Origin: Pseudomonas alliivorans | GTDB taxonomy: Bacteria > Pseudomonadota > Gammaproteobacteria > Pseudomonadales > Pseudomonadaceae | Direction: 5' to 3' | Length of the DNA stretch: 64,000 nt | Assembly: GCF_017826695.1 (NCBI RefSeq) | Contig: NZ_JAFFZW010000001.1 | Location: 682,001-746,000 of the forward strand | Part shown: one piece after another, positions 17,250-26,454 of the stretch | How the letters are laid out: each line of letters starts with the position of its first letter | How positions within the stretch are numbered: position 1 is the first letter of the stretch | Notes under the pieces: generated by a model | The model's input: the letters and a program-made list of their open reading frames with translations, nothing else | Database searches by the model: none | What the model was told of the DNA's origin: nothing | Program-made: the position numbers and the translations under genes

Positions 17250-17825
17250 GTGAGCGAGAATGCCCGGGAAGCCATATTGGCCGCTGCGAAAGGCGCGGCT
17301 CAGGTACACGGCTACAGCGGAATCAATTTCCGCAGCATCGCCGATACCGTGGGGATCAAGAACGCCAGCATTTACTACCACTTCCCCAGCAAGGCGGATC
17401 TCGGTGCGGCGGTTGCCAGACGCTACTGGCAGGATACGGCTGCCGTGCTGGAGGCGATTCGTGATGAGAACACCGATCCGGCGCGTTGCCTGCAGCTGTA
17501 CCCGTCGATCTTTCGCACGTCACTGGAAAACGGCAACCGGTTGTGTCTGTCCAGTTTCATGGCGGCCGAATATGAAGACCTGCCTGAGGAAGTGAAGAGC
17601 GAGGTCAAGGCATTTGCAGACGCCAACGTGGCGTGGCTCGCTCAGGTGCTGGCTGATGCGGGACTGGGAAGCGTGGAAAAATGCGAACGCCGTGCGCGTG
17701 CCATTTTCACTGCTGTGGCCGGGGCGCAGTTGATTGCCCGAACCCGCCTGGACATCAGCCAGTTCGACGACCTGATTCTCGATTATCAGGAAGCCGGACT
17801 GATCTCAATACCCTCCGTCAGCTAG
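17250..17825 (+). CDS. TetR/AcrR-family transcriptional repressor
   Basis: A 191-residue protein. The N-terminal HTH spans about residues 7-50 (REAILAAAKGAAQVHGYSGINFRSIADTVGIKNASIYYHFPSKADL), followed by a helical ligand-binding domain with a C-terminal AQLIARTRLD segment as in the AcrR/NemR-like group. The start is GTG 17250. It is divergent from the glutathione transferase gene and probably represses it by binding the duplicated operator at 17112-17191. An electrophile or aromatic compound is a reasonable inducer but is not shown by sequence. The stop overlaps that of the chromate transporter gene by four bases on the opposite strand. Confidence 0.88.
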   Translation: MSENAREAILAAAKGAAQVHGYSGINFRSIADTVGIKNASIYYHFPSKADLGAAVARRYWQDTAAVLEAIRDENTDPARCLQLYPSIFRTSLENGNRLCLSSFMAAEYEDLPEEVKSEVKAFADANVAWLAQVLADAGLGSVEKCERRARAIFTAVAGAQLIARTRLDISQFDDLILDYQEAGLISIPSVS

Positions 17826-19180
17826 CGCAACAGGTGCACCGCTAACCCGGTAAGCGCGCACGTGATCAGCACGTGTATAACGCCTCGTTTGAAGCGAAAC
17901 AGGGCGATGGCGGCGGCAATGGCGATCAGCGCTGAGGGCCAGTCGATCCTGTCTCCGAAGCCTTGGGGCCACAACACGTGGTAGCCGAAGAAACAGGCGA
18001 GGTTGAGGATGACCCCGACCACTGCGGCGGTGATGGCGGTGAGCGGGGCGGTCAGTCTGAGCTCATTGTGGGTCGATTCCACCAGCGGACCGCCCGCCAG
18101 AATAAACAGGAACGACGGCAGGAAGGTGAACCAGGTCACCAGTGCGGCGGCGACCGCACCTGCCAGAAACACTTGATCCGGCCCGAAGACCTGCATCACG
18201 TAGGCACCGACAAATCCGACGAAGGCCACCACCATGATCAACGGTCCTGGCGTGGTTTCACCCAGTGCCAGCCCGTCGATCATCTGGGTCGGCGTCAGCC
18301 ATCCGAAATGTCCGACTGCGCCCTGATACACGTAGGGAAGCACCGCGTAGGCACCGCCGAAGGTCAGCAACGCCGCCTTGGTGAAGAACCAGCTCATTTG
18401 CGTCAGAGTGCCGGTCCAGCCGAAAAGGGCGGTCAGTATCGCCATGGGCAGCGTCCACAGCACCAGACCGATCACGATCAGTTTCATCAGCTTCGAGGCG
18501 CTGAATCGGGCGTGTTCGGGCGTCGGTGTGTCGTCGTCGATCAACGCCGCGCCAAAGGTCTTGTCCGCTGTCGTGTGCCCTCCAACGCGGAAGTACTCCG
18601 GCGCGAGGCGACCTCCTGCGTAGCCGATGACGGCAGCGGCGAGCACGATCAAGGGGAACGGCACATTGAAGGCGAAGATGGCGGTGAACGACGCGGCTGC
18701 AATCGCCCATAGCGCGTTGTTCTTCAAAGCCCTCGAGCCGATCCGGTGAGCCGCCTGCACCACGATGGCAGTCACGGCGGGTTTGATGCCGTAGAAAAGT
18801 CCGGCCACGACAGGCACATCACCCAGTGCTATGTACATCCACGACAACGCGATCAGGATGAACAGTGAGGGCAGCACAAACAGGGCACCGGCGATGACAC
18901 CGCCCCATGTCCGGTGCATCAGCCAGCCAATGTAGGTCGCCAGCTGCTGCGCCTCCGGGCCGGGGAGCAACATGCAGTAGTTGAGGGCATGCAGGAACCG
19001 GCGCTCCGAGATCCAGCGTCTGCGCTCCACCAGCTCCTGATGCATGATTGAAATCTGCCCGGCCGGACCGCCGAAGCTGATGAAGCCCAGTTTGAGCCAG
19101 AACCGGAAGGCTTCGCGAAGGCTGACGGGTTCCGGCCTGGAAAGGTCTTGTTCAACAAGTGACGGGCCGACTGTGTTCAC
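17822..19180 (-). CDS. chrA: Chromate efflux transporter ChrA
   Basis: A 452-residue two-domain CHR protein of the long-chain type. The N-terminal half has FGGPAGQISIMH and LPGPEAQQLATYIGW, and the C-terminal half has the partner motifs FGGAYAVLPYVYQGAV and GETTPGPLIMVVAFVGF, with about ten to eleven membrane segments. ChrA exports chromate from the cytoplasm, driven by the proton gradient. The start is GTG 19180 with GAGGAA upstream. No ChrB regulator is adjacent; the next gene upstream on this strand is a GntR regulator, whose stop-to-start gap is 45 bases, so co-transcription from it is possible. Confidence 0.9.
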   Translation of the reverse strand: MNTVGPSLVEQDLSRPEPVSLREAFRFWLKLGFISFGGPAGQISIMHQELVERRRWISERRFLHALNYCMLLPGPEAQQLATYIGWLMHRTWGGVIAGALFVLPSLFILIALSWMYIALGDVPVVAGLFYGIKPAVTAIVVQAAHRIGSRALKNNALWAIAAASFTAIFAFNVPFPLIVLAAAVIGYAGGRLAPEYFRVGGHTTADKTFGAALIDDDTPTPEHARFSASKLMKLIVIGLVLWTLPMAILTALFGWTGTLTQMSWFFTKAALLTFGGAYAVLPYVYQGAVGHFGWLTPTQMIDGLALGETTPGPLIMVVAFVGFVGAYVMQVFGPDQVFLAGAVAAALVTWFTFLPSFLFILAGGPLVESTHNELRLTAPLTAITAAVVGVILNLACFFGYHVLWPQGFGDRIDWPSALIAIAAAIALFRFKRGVIHVLITCALTGLAVHLLR

Positions 19181-19225
19181 CGGCAGATTCCTCAGAACGT
19201 TCCAGGGCGCGCCAATGGTTACGGG

Positions 19226-19894
19226 TTACCGTTTCAGGCTGCGCTCGTAAGCAGCCAGTACCGTCCGCTCCGATTGCACCAGATACGACTCAAGCATCGC
19301 AGTAGCCTTTTCAGACTGGCCCGCTTCAACGCATTCAAGAATCCCGGCGTTCATGTCGATGTAAGGAACGTGGAGGAACTCCGGCGCGTTGAGCAACCCG
19401 AAGGCCAGCCTCAGCTCCGCCGAGATTTGTCCGTAGAACACCACCAGACGCGGGCTGTCGGCCAGTTCGACAATGCCCTGGTGGAACATCATGTTGGCGG
19501 TACCCACGGCCACCCAGTCCTTGGCTTCACGCGCACGCACACTGGCGTCGACCGCTTCACGCATGCGCAGCGCTCCGGGGTGCTGTGGATAGCCCTGGGC
19601 AATGGCATTGCATTCGATGAAGCGGCGCACGCGGTAGATGTCGATGATCGAGGCCATGTCCGGCTCGGCCACCGTCACGCCGCGATTGGGTTCGTGCTTG
19701 AGCAGGCCTTCGCGCGTCAGCACCCTGAACGCTTCTCTCAGCGTATTGCGCGAGATGTCCAGATTCTCGGCCAGCGCCGCTTCGGACAGGCGCTGACCTG
19801 GCACCAGTTCGCCTTCGACCAGCATCCTGCGAATTTCTTGAGTGATGGATTCTCCCAGCGTGCGGGCGGGAGAAGGGGGTACTGCGTCGTTCAT
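19226..19894 (-). CDS. GntR-family regulator with FCD effector domain
   Basis: A 222-residue regulator: winged HTH at about residues 12-75 (ESITQEIRRMLVEGELVPGQRLSEAALAENLDISRNTLREAFRVL, then GVTVAEPD), then an all-helical FCD domain with the metal/ligand-site pattern RRFIECNA and FHQGIVELADSPRL. FCD regulators typically bind carboxylic acids or amino-acid derivatives. It is divergent from the oxoprolinase-type operon starting at 20148 and is the obvious candidate regulator of it. The ligand may be 5-oxoproline or a related compound, which is inference. Confidence 0.88.
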   Translation of the reverse strand: MNDAVPPSPARTLGESITQEIRRMLVEGELVPGQRLSEAALAENLDISRNTLREAFRVLTREGLLKHEPNRGVTVAEPDMASIIDIYRVRRFIECNAIAQGYPQHPGALRMREAVDASVRAREAKDWVAVGTANMMFHQGIVELADSPRLVVFYGQISAELRLAFGLLNAPEFLHVPYIDMNAGILECVEAGQSEKATAMLESYLVQSERTVLAAYERSLKR

Positions 19895-20041
19895 AAGGGG
19901 TCCAGGGTGGGAAAAGCCGCGACGATATTCCCTGAGAGCTTAGTGCGTGGCAAGAAAGAAGCGCGCTGTGTGCTTCATTAGGTAGCGCCTCTGGTTCTTG
20001 AAGTAACAAATTGGTGCAATTGAGTGATCAATAGCTATAGG

Positions 20042-20054
20042 ATTGTTCAACAAT
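20042..20054. promoter_or_regulatory. Palindrome upstream of the NRAMP-pxp operon
   Basis: ATTGTT-C-AACAAT is a perfect 6-bp inverted repeat around one base, located 94 bases before the NRAMP start and between it and the divergent GntR gene. Size and symmetry fit a GntR/FCD operator. Confidence 0.4.
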
Positions 20055-20147
20055 AATTCCGCTTGGCACCTACATCTCAGGCTGATTGGTTGAGTATTGG
20101 CATGCTCATTGCTCTGCTCAGGTATCACTCACCGTAGGAATGTTGCC

Positions 20148-21380
20148 GTGACACAGACCACTCAAGAGTTTACGAAAGCCCGGCGCGCTTCGTTGATCGC
20201 CGCGATATTCATGATGGCGACGTCCGCCATCGGTCCAGGCTTCCTCACTCAGACGGCGACCTTTACCGCCACGCTGGGTGCAGCGTTTGCGTTTGGTATT
20301 CTGGCGTCGATCCTGATCGATTTCGTGGTCCAGTTGAACGTCTGGCGTATCGTGTCGCTGACCAAAATGCGCGCGGCCGATCTGGCCAATGCTGCCATTC
20401 CGGGCAGTGGCTACTTGCTGACGGTGTTGGTGCTGTGCGGTGGTCTGGTGTTCATGCTGGGTAACATTGCCGGTGCAGGTCTGGGTTTGAATGCGCTGAC
20501 CGGCCTCGATCCCAAATGGGGGGGCGCCTTGAGTGCGCTGCTCGCCATTGCGATCTTCTCGTCTCATCGCGCAGGGGTGGCGATGGACCGGATCATGATG
20601 GGGCTGGGCATTCTGAAAATATGCCTGATCGTGTTCGCTTGCTTCGCGACCCATCCGCCGCTGGGCGAGGCCCTGCGTCAGTCGGTGTGGCCTGACTTCA
20701 TCGACTTTGCCTCGATTACGACTATCGTGGGCGGCACGGTAGGCGGTTACATCACCTATGCAGGCGCTCACCGTCTGCTTGACCGTGGCACCGTTGGCGT
20801 GGAAAACATTCAGGCCGTATCCCGCGCTGCACTGACCGGTATCCTGGTCACTGGCATCGCTCGCTACATATTGTTTCTCGCTATTCTGGGTGTGGTGGCA
20901 AGCGGCGTGGTCATCGACGTGTCTGGCAAGGGCGCAAACCCTGCCGGCCAAGCCTTCCAGGCGGCAGCAGGCGACATCGGCATGATGATGTTCGGCCTGG
21001 TGCTATGGGCGGCGGGTATCAGCAGTGTGATCGGCGCGTCTTATACGTCGATGTCCTTCATAACGGTGTTCTCCAGGAAGATCACTGAGCGCGCTCGTCA
21101 CCTCGCCACCGTGGCTTTCATTGTCATCTGCATGGCGGTGTATCTGCTGATCGGCAAGCCGCCAGCGGCACTGCTGGTGTTCGCAGGTGGTTTCAACGGC
21201 CTTATCCTGCCGCTGGGCCTAAGTATTTTCATGTACGTGGGCTGGCGCCGTTCGGACCTCATGGACGGCTACCACTATCCTCGCTGGCTGCTGGTGCTGG
21301 GCATCCTGACCTGTCTGCTGTCGTGGTTCATGGCTTACAAATCGGCAGGCGCCATTTTTGCCTTCATCGGCGCGGCCTGA
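20148..21380 (+). CDS. NRAMP-family membrane transporter (YcsG-like)
   Basis: A 410-residue protein with about eleven membrane segments beginning LIAAIFMMATSAIGPGFLTQTATFTATLGAAF. Position and sequence class match YcsG of Bacillus subtilis, a NRAMP relative encoded in ycsF-ycsG-ycsI-kipI-kipA. The canonical metal-binding DPGN of true Mn/Fe NRAMPs reads AIGPGFLTQ here, which suggests a substrate other than a divalent metal, possibly 5-oxoproline or another organic acid. The start is GTG 20148 with AGGAA upstream; the longer frame from 20097 has no ribosome site. First gene of a five-gene operon; 18 bases separate it from pxpA. Confidence 0.82.
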   Translation: MTQTTQEFTKARRASLIAAIFMMATSAIGPGFLTQTATFTATLGAAFAFGILASILIDFVVQLNVWRIVSLTKMRAADLANAAIPGSGYLLTVLVLCGGLVFMLGNIAGAGLGLNALTGLDPKWGGALSALLAIAIFSSHRAGVAMDRIMMGLGILKICLIVFACFATHPPLGEALRQSVWPDFIDFASITTIVGGTVGGYITYAGAHRLLDRGTVGVENIQAVSRAALTGILVTGIARYILFLAILGVVASGVVIDVSGKGANPAGQAFQAAAGDIGMMMFGLVLWAAGISSVIGASYTSMSFITVFSRKITERARHLATVAFIVICMAVYLLIGKPPAALLVFAGGFNGLILPLGLSIFMYVGWRRSDLMDGYHYPRWLLVLGILTCLLSWFMAYKSAGAIFAFIGAA

Positions 21381-21398
21381 TCCAAAGGAGATTTTCTG

Positions 21399-22169
21399 AT
21401 GCGTGCAATTGACCTTAACAGCGACCTGGGAGAAAGCTTCGGCGCCTGGAGCATGGGCGACGATGCGGCGATTCTCGAAGTGGTCAGCAGCGCCAACGTG
21501 GCGTGCGGATTTCATGCCGGCGATCCGGCCGGAATACTGCGCACGCTGGAAGCCGCCGCAGCGCGTGATGTGGCCGTCGGTGCCCATGTGGCTTATCCGG
21601 ACTTGGTCGGCTTCGGTCGGCGCAACATGGACGTGCCGACCGAGCAGCTCACCGCCGATGTCATCTACCAGATCGGTGCGCTTCAGGGCCTGGCCCGCAG
21701 CGCCGGGACGACAGTGACCTACGTCAAGCCTCACGGCGCGCTGTACAACACCATCGCAGGCGACCCGGTTCAGGCGGCTGCGGTGATTCAGGCGATCCTG
21801 CGCATCGACCCGCAGCTCAAGCTGGTCTGCCTCGCCAATTCGAAGTTGCTCGGCTGGGCGCGTGATGCGGGTCTGACCTGTGTGTCCGAAGCCTTTGCGG
21901 ACCGGGCGTATACCGCTCAAGGCACGCTGGTGTCCCGCTCGCGTCCCGGTGCCGTGTTGCACGATGTCGAGCTGATCACCGCGCGCATGTTGCGTCTGGT
22001 GCGCGATGGCGTCATCGAGGCCGAGGACGGCAGCCTGATCGAGCTGGAAGCCGATTCGATCTGCGTGCATGGCGACAGCCCGGGCGCGGTGAATATCGCC
22101 CACGCCCTCAAACGACGTCTGCTTGAGGCAGGGGTCAACATTCGTGCATTTACCCGAGGTCAGCCATGA
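21399..22169 (+). CDS. pxpA: 5-oxoprolinase subunit PxpA (LamB/YcsF family)
   Basis: A 256-residue protein with the family start [14 protein letters not shown], the segment [29 protein letters not shown], and [13 protein letters not shown]. PxpA with PxpB and PxpC forms the prokaryotic 5-oxoprolinase, which hydrolyses 5-oxoproline to glutamate using ATP. AAAGGAG lies upstream of ATG 21399. The stop overlaps the next start (ATGA), so translation is coupled. Cytoplasmic. Confidence 0.95.
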   Translation: MRAIDLNSDLGESFGAWSMGDDAAILEVVSSANVACGFHAGDPAGILRTLEAAAARDVAVGAHVAYPDLVGFGRRNMDVPTEQLTADVIYQIGALQGLARSAGTTVTYVKPHGALYNTIAGDPVQAAAVIQAILRIDPQLKLVCLANSKLLGWARDAGLTCVSEAFADRAYTAQGTLVSRSRPGAVLHDVELITARMLRLVRDGVIEAEDGSLIELEADSICVHGDSPGAVNIAHALKRRLLEAGVNIRAFTRGQP

Positions 22170-22960
22170 ATTCCTTCAACGACGCCCGTCAGGCAGCCAT
22201 TGCCGCCCGTGCCCAGTATCGCGAAGGCATGGTGTCTCCCACTGCGGGCCATGCACCGGGTCTGACCCAGGCCAACATGATTTGCCTGCCGCGCGAATGG
22301 GCCTACGATTTTCTGCTGTTCGCTCAGCGCAATCCTCAAGCCTGTCCGATTCTGGACGTCACTGAGGCCGGCAGTTACAGCACCGTTCTGGCCGAGGGCG
22401 CTGACCTGCGTACTGACATTCCGCTGTATCGCGTCTGGCGCGACGGCAAGCTGGCCGATGAAGTGACCGATGTGCGGGATCTCTGGACCGAGCATACGGA
22501 TCTGGTCACTTTTCTGATTGGTTGCAGCTTCACCTTCGAGACCCCTTTGCTGGAAGCCGGCATCGATGTGCGTCACATCAGCGAGGGCTGCAACGTGCCG
22601 ATGTATCGCAGCAACCGCCTCTGCCGTCCGGCCGGGCGTCTGAAAGGTGAAACGGTGGTCTCGATGCGGCCCATCCCGGCGGACCGGGTGGCCGATGCCG
22701 TCAAGATCACCGCACGCTATCCCAACGTGCATGGCGCTCCGGTCCATGTAGGCGAGCCTGGTTTGCTGGGTATCGCGGACATTTCCCGTCCGGACTTCGG
22801 CGATGCCGTTACTGTCAAACCCGGCGAAGTCCCGGTGTTCTGGGCCTGCGGTGTGACACCGCAGGCTGTGGTCATGGCGTCCGGAGTACCTTTTGCGATT
22901 TCCCATGCACCGGGTTACATGTTCATCACCGATGTGCCCGACAGCCACTACCACGTATAG
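22166..22960 (+). CDS. DUF1445 putative hydro-lyase (YcsI-like)
   Basis: A 264-residue protein with the DUF1445 signatures: [19 protein letters not shown] N-terminus, [44 protein letters not shown], and [15 protein letters not shown]. It corresponds to YcsI of the Bacillus kip operon. DUF1445 also forms the N-terminal part of eukaryotic D-glutamate cyclases, which produce 5-oxo-D-proline, although the cyclase activity there is assigned to the other domain. A role in feeding substrate to the oxoprolinase is plausible but unproven. The start overlaps the pxpA stop. Confidence 0.9.
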   Translation: MNSFNDARQAAIAARAQYREGMVSPTAGHAPGLTQANMICLPREWAYDFLLFAQRNPQACPILDVTEAGSYSTVLAEGADLRTDIPLYRVWRDGKLADEVTDVRDLWTEHTDLVTFLIGCSFTFETPLLEAGIDVRHISEGCNVPMYRSNRLCRPAGRLKGETVVSMRPIPADRVADAVKITARYPNVHGAPVHVGEPGLLGIADISRPDFGDAVTVKPGEVPVFWACGVTPQAVVMASGVPFAISHAPGYMFITDVPDSHYHV

Positions 22961-22969
22961 GAGAGGATC

Positions 22970-24571
22970 ATGCGTTTCTACCCGGTCAGCCAGGACGCGC
23001 TCCTGGTTGAATTGGCGAACCTGGACGAGACCCTTGCCCTGTTCGACTCTTTGCAGCAACAGCCCATCCATGGCGTGGAGGAACTCGTTCCCGCCGCCCG
23101 GACAGTGCTGGTGCATTTTCGTCCCGGCGCGGTCAGCCGCGAAGCACTTGCTGCGCAGATCGCCACGCGTGACGTGCATGGCAAGGCTCGCGCAGCGGGC
23201 AAGCTGATCGAAATCCCGGTGCATTACAACGGCGAGGACCTGGATGACGTCGCCCGCGAACTGGGCATCAGTCCTGAAGAAGTGATCCGGCGCCATACCG
23301 GCAGCGATTACAACGTGGCGTTTTGTGGCTTTGCGCCGGGCTTTGCGTACCTGAGTGGCGGCCCGGAATTTGTGGTGCCGCGCCGCAGTACGCCGCGCAC
23401 CCGTATTCCTGCCGGTGCCGTGGCGCTGGCGGGCGGTTTCAGCGGCGTCTATCCGCAGGCCAGTCCCGGCGGCTGGCAGATCATCGGCATCACCGACGCC
23501 CGGATGTGGGATCTGGAGCGCGACGAACCTGCATTGCTGCAACCGGGCTATCGGGTGCGCTTTGTAGACGTTGGTCCTGTCACCGAAACCGTTTCTGTAG
23601 CCACACCGGTACGTCGTCAGGCGTCTCACGCCACTGAAAACTATCTGGAAGTGCTGTCGCCGGGTTTGCAGACCCTGTTTCAGGACCTCGGACGTCCCGG
23701 TCGTGCAGGGCAGGGAGTTTCAGCTTCCGGTGCCATGGACCGGGGTGCGTTGCGCGCCGCCAACCGCGCGGTGGGCAACGACCCGGCGAGCGCCTGCCTT
23801 GAGGTGCTGATGGGCGGCCTGACATTCACCTGTCACGGCCAGACCGTGGCGGCCGTCACTGGCGCAACCGCTGCTGTGGAAGTCCTCACTGCCGAAGGCC
23901 TGCGGCTGCGCCCGGCGCTTTACACGCCGTTCGCCCTGCAGGAGGGCGATCAAGTGAGTATCGACTCGCCCTCTGCCGGTCTGCGCAACTATGTGGCGAT
24001 TCGCGGCGGCTTCACGCAGGAACCGGTGCTGGGCAGCCTGTCCAGCGACACATTGGCTCAGGTCGGACCTGCGCCGCTGACATCCGGCGATCGTCTTGGC
24101 TTTCATCACAAGCCGGGCGGCGCGTCGGTGTCCCTCAGCGAAGAACAACCGTTCGACATGCCTCGTTCCGATCAGGTGATTGTGCTGGATGTGGTCATGG
24201 GGCCGCGCAGTGACTGGTTCACCGCAGACGCTCAGGCTGTTTTGGCCGGACAGACCTGGCAAGTCACGCCGCAATCGAACCGCATCGGCGTGCGGTTGGC
24301 GGGTGATCAGGCACTGGAGCGTTCGGTTCACGGCGAGCTGCCCAGCGAGGGTACTGCCGTTGGCGCTATCCAGGTGCCGCCCAGTGGCCAGCCGGTGCTG
24401 TTTCTGGCGGACCACCCGTTGACCGGTGGCTATCCGGTGATTGCCGTGGTGGCGCCGCATCACTTGGATCTGGCCGGTCAGATTCCGATCAACTCCCGCA
24501 TTCGCTTCAATCCGCTGGGCGCGTTCCAGCCCGTGTGCCCAGCTCTTTCAGACGAGACCAATAACCAATGA
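22970..24571 (+). CDS. Fused 5-oxoprolinase subunits PxpB-PxpC (KipI-KipA fusion)
   Basis: A 533-residue fusion. Residues 1 to about 203 are PxpB/Kip[68 protein letters not shown]. Residues about 220-527 are PxpC/KipA, the biotin-dependent carboxyltransferase-like half: [44 protein letters not shown], then [10 protein letters not shown] and [18 protein letters not shown]. In many bacteria these are two genes. The pair is homologous to the carboxyltransferase domain of urea carboxylase, which is relevant because a biotin carboxylase gene follows with a 4-base overlap. GGAGAGG lies upstream of ATG 22970. Confidence 0.93.
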   Translation: MRFYPVSQDALLVELANLDETLALFDSLQQQPIHGVEELVPAARTVLVHFRPGAVSREALAAQIATRDVHGKARAAGKLIEIPVHYNGEDLDDVARELGISPEEVIRRHTGSDYNVAFCGFAPGFAYLSGGPEFVVPRRSTPRTRIPAGAVALAGGFSGVYPQASPGGWQIIGITDARMWDLERDEPALLQPGYRVRFVDVGPVTETVSVATPVRRQASHATENYLEVLSPGLQTLFQDLGRPGRAGQGVSASGAMDRGALRAANRAVGNDPASACLEVLMGGLTFTCHGQTVAAVTGATAAVEVLTAEGLRLRPALYTPFALQEGDQVSIDSPSAGLRNYVAIRGGFTQEPVLGSLSSDTLAQVGPAPLTSGDRLGFHHKPGGASVSLSEEQPFDMPRSDQVIVLDVVMGPRSDWFTADAQAVLAGQTWQVTPQSNRIGVRLAGDQALERSVHGELPSEGTAVGAIQVPPSGQPVLFLADHPLTGGYPVIAVVAPHHLDLAGQIPINSRIRFNPLGAFQPVCPALSDETNNQ

Positions 24572-26304
24572 AAAAGGTTCTGATTGCCAACCGTGGCGAA
24601 ATTGCCATCCGTATCGCCCGCGCCTGCCGCGACTATGGCGTGGCTTCGGTGGCGGTGTATGCCGACGCCGACATCGATGCGCTGCACGTACGCCAGGCCG
24701 ACGAGGCTTATGGGCTGAATGGCGAGCGGCCTGCCGACACTTACCTGAACATCGAAAAGCTGCTTGCGGTGGCGGCTCGTGCCGGTGCCGACGCTGTTCA
24801 TCCAGGCTATGGTTTTCTGTCCGAACGTGCCGATTTCGCCCGCGCCGTGATCGATGCAGGCCTGACCTGGATCGGCCCGGACCCGAGCACCATCGATGCG
24901 CTGGGCGATAAGGTCCAGGCCAGACGCATCGCCCAGAAAGTCGGTGCGCCCTTGGTGGCCGGTACTGAAGGCCCGGTCAACGACGCCCGCGAAGTGGTCG
25001 CCTTTGCCGAACAGTTCGGCCTGCCGATTGCGATCAAGGCTGCGTTCGGCGGCGGCGGTCGCGGTCTGAAAGTGGCGTGGAAACTGGATGAAGTCAGCGA
25101 ACTGTATGAGTCGGCCGTGCGTGAAGCGGTGGTGGCGTTCGGGCGCGGTGAATGCTTCGTCGAGCGCTTTCTGGACAAGCCGCGCCATATCGAAGCGCAG
25201 ATCATCGCAGACCGCCACGGTCGTGTTGTGGTGGCCGGCACCCGCGACTGTTCGTTGCAGCGCCGTAACCAGAAGCTGATTGAAGAAGCGCCTGCGCCTT
25301 ATCTGGATGACGCGCTGCGTCAGCGCATTCATGACTCGGCCCGCGACATCTGCGCCGAGGCGGGCTATGTCGGTGCGGGCACGGTGGAGTTTCTGCTCAG
25401 CGCCGACGGCACGCTGTCCTTCCTTGAGGTCAACACCCGCTTGCAGGTCGAGCACCCGGTTACCGAAGAAACCAGCGGCATTGACCTTGTGATCGAGCAA
25501 CTGCGCGTGGCTGACGGTCTGCCGTTGTCGTTTGAGGGCACACCGGTTCCGCGTGGCCACAGCTTTGAATTTCGTATCAACGCCGAGGATGCGGGTAACG
25601 GCTTTCTGCCGACGCCTGGCTCCATCGACGTATTTCAACCGCCGTCCGGTCCGGGCGTTCGTCTGGAAACCGGCGTCGAGCAGGGCTCTCGTGTGTCGCC
25701 TAATTTCGATTCGATGATCGCCAAACTGATCGTCACGGGTGCCACCCGCGAGCAGGCGATCCGTCGTGCCCGCCGTGCGCTGGCCGAGTTTCGTGTCGAG
25801 GGCGTGGCAACCGTGTTGCCGTTCCATCGCGCGGTCATGGACCATGACGACTTCACTGCCGCCGACACATTCGACGTGCACACCCGCTGGATCGAGACAG
25901 ACTTTGCCGAGCAGATCACCCTGGCCCCGCGCAGCGTCGAGTCGGCTGATCCAGGCGTCTTGCGTACCTTCGTCGAGATCGACGGCAAGCGCCATGAACT
26001 GGGTCTGCCGGCAGCGCTGCTGCGTGGCGTCAGCGTGGGGGCAAATGAGGCGGTGGTCGCACCTGGATCGGCCGAAGCGGTAGATCCACAGGCTGTCCTG
26101 ACGCCGGTCGCAGGCAATCTGCACAGTTGGGTGGCCAAGGACGGTGAGTCGGTGGAGGCCGGTCAGGTCATCGCAGTGGTGGAAGCGATGAAAATGGAAA
26201 CATCGGTTCTGGCGCCCTGTGCCGGTCAACTGCAGATTACCGAACAGCCCGGAAGTTATCTGAACGCAAAGTTCCAGATCGGGCGCATCAACACCGATAG
26301 CTGA
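24568..26304 (+). CDS. Biotin carboxylase with C-terminal biotin carrier domain
   Basis: A 578-residue protein. Residues 1 to about 445 are a biotin carboxylase of AccC type: [20 protein letters not shown]-grasp loop [26 protein letters not shown] and the catalytic [18 protein letters not shown] biotinyl domain closes the protein with EAMKME, the biotinylated Lys being residue 542. It is shorter than acyl-CoA carboxylase alpha subunits (about 650 residues), as the BT linker is reduced. As last gene of the operon, overlapping the PxpBC stop (ATGA), it probably supplies carboxybiotin to the PxpBC carboxyltransferase-like part; together they would equal the domain set of urea carboxylase. The substrate is unknown. 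Confidence 0.9.
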   Translation: MKKVLIANRGEIAIRIARACRDYGVASVAVYADADIDALHVRQADEAYGLNGERPADTYLNIEKLLAVAARAGADAVHPGYGFLSERADFARAVIDAGLTWIGPDPSTIDALGDKVQARRIAQKVGAPLVAGTEGPVNDAREVVAFAEQFGLPIAIKAAFGGGGRGLKVAWKLDEVSELYESAVREAVVAFGRGECFVERFLDKPRHIEAQIIADRHGRVVVAGTRDCSLQRRNQKLIEEAPAPYLDDALRQRIHDSARDICAEAGYVGAGTVEFLLSADGTLSFLEVNTRLQVEHPVTEETSGIDLVIEQLRVADGLPLSFEGTPVPRGHSFEFRINAEDAGNGFLPTPGSIDVFQPPSGPGVRLETGVEQGSRVSPNFDSMIAKLIVTGATREQAIRRARRALAEFRVEGVATVLPFHRAVMDHDDFTAADTFDVHTRWIETDFAEQITLAPRSVESADPGVLRTFVEIDGKRHELGLPAALLRGVSVGANEAVVAPGSAEAVDPQAVLTPVAGNLHSWVAKDGESVEAGQVIAVVEAMKMETSVLAPCAGQLQITEQPGSYLNAKFQIGRINTDS

Positions 26305-26331
26305 TCAGCAACACCTTCTTTCGGTACTAAC

Positions 26332-26356
26332 ACAGTCGGGTCAATGACCCGGCTGT
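26332..26356 (+). terminator. Hairpin at the end of the pxp operon
   Basis: A 10-bp stem ACAGTCGGGT/ACCCGGCTGT (one G-U pair) with 5-base loop CAATG, 28 bases after the biotin carboxylase stop. The U-run after it is short (UU). Confidence 0.6.
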
Positions 26357-26454
26357 TGCGTCCTGCCGCCAGAAATTCGTTTCACGCACCACCGCACGGC
26401 TTATAAAAATAAAACCAACCGATTCAATCTGCCCTTATCCGGAGCATGACGGGA

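Noticed and set aside
22160..23629. Minus-strand frame of 489 codons across the DUF1445 and PxpBC genes
   Set aside because: It spans two real genes in antisense and shows no protein family pattern.
24478..26229. Long minus-strand frame of 583 codons opposite the biotin carboxylase gene
   Set aside because: Antisense shadow of a well-supported gene; His/Arg-rich and without domain features.
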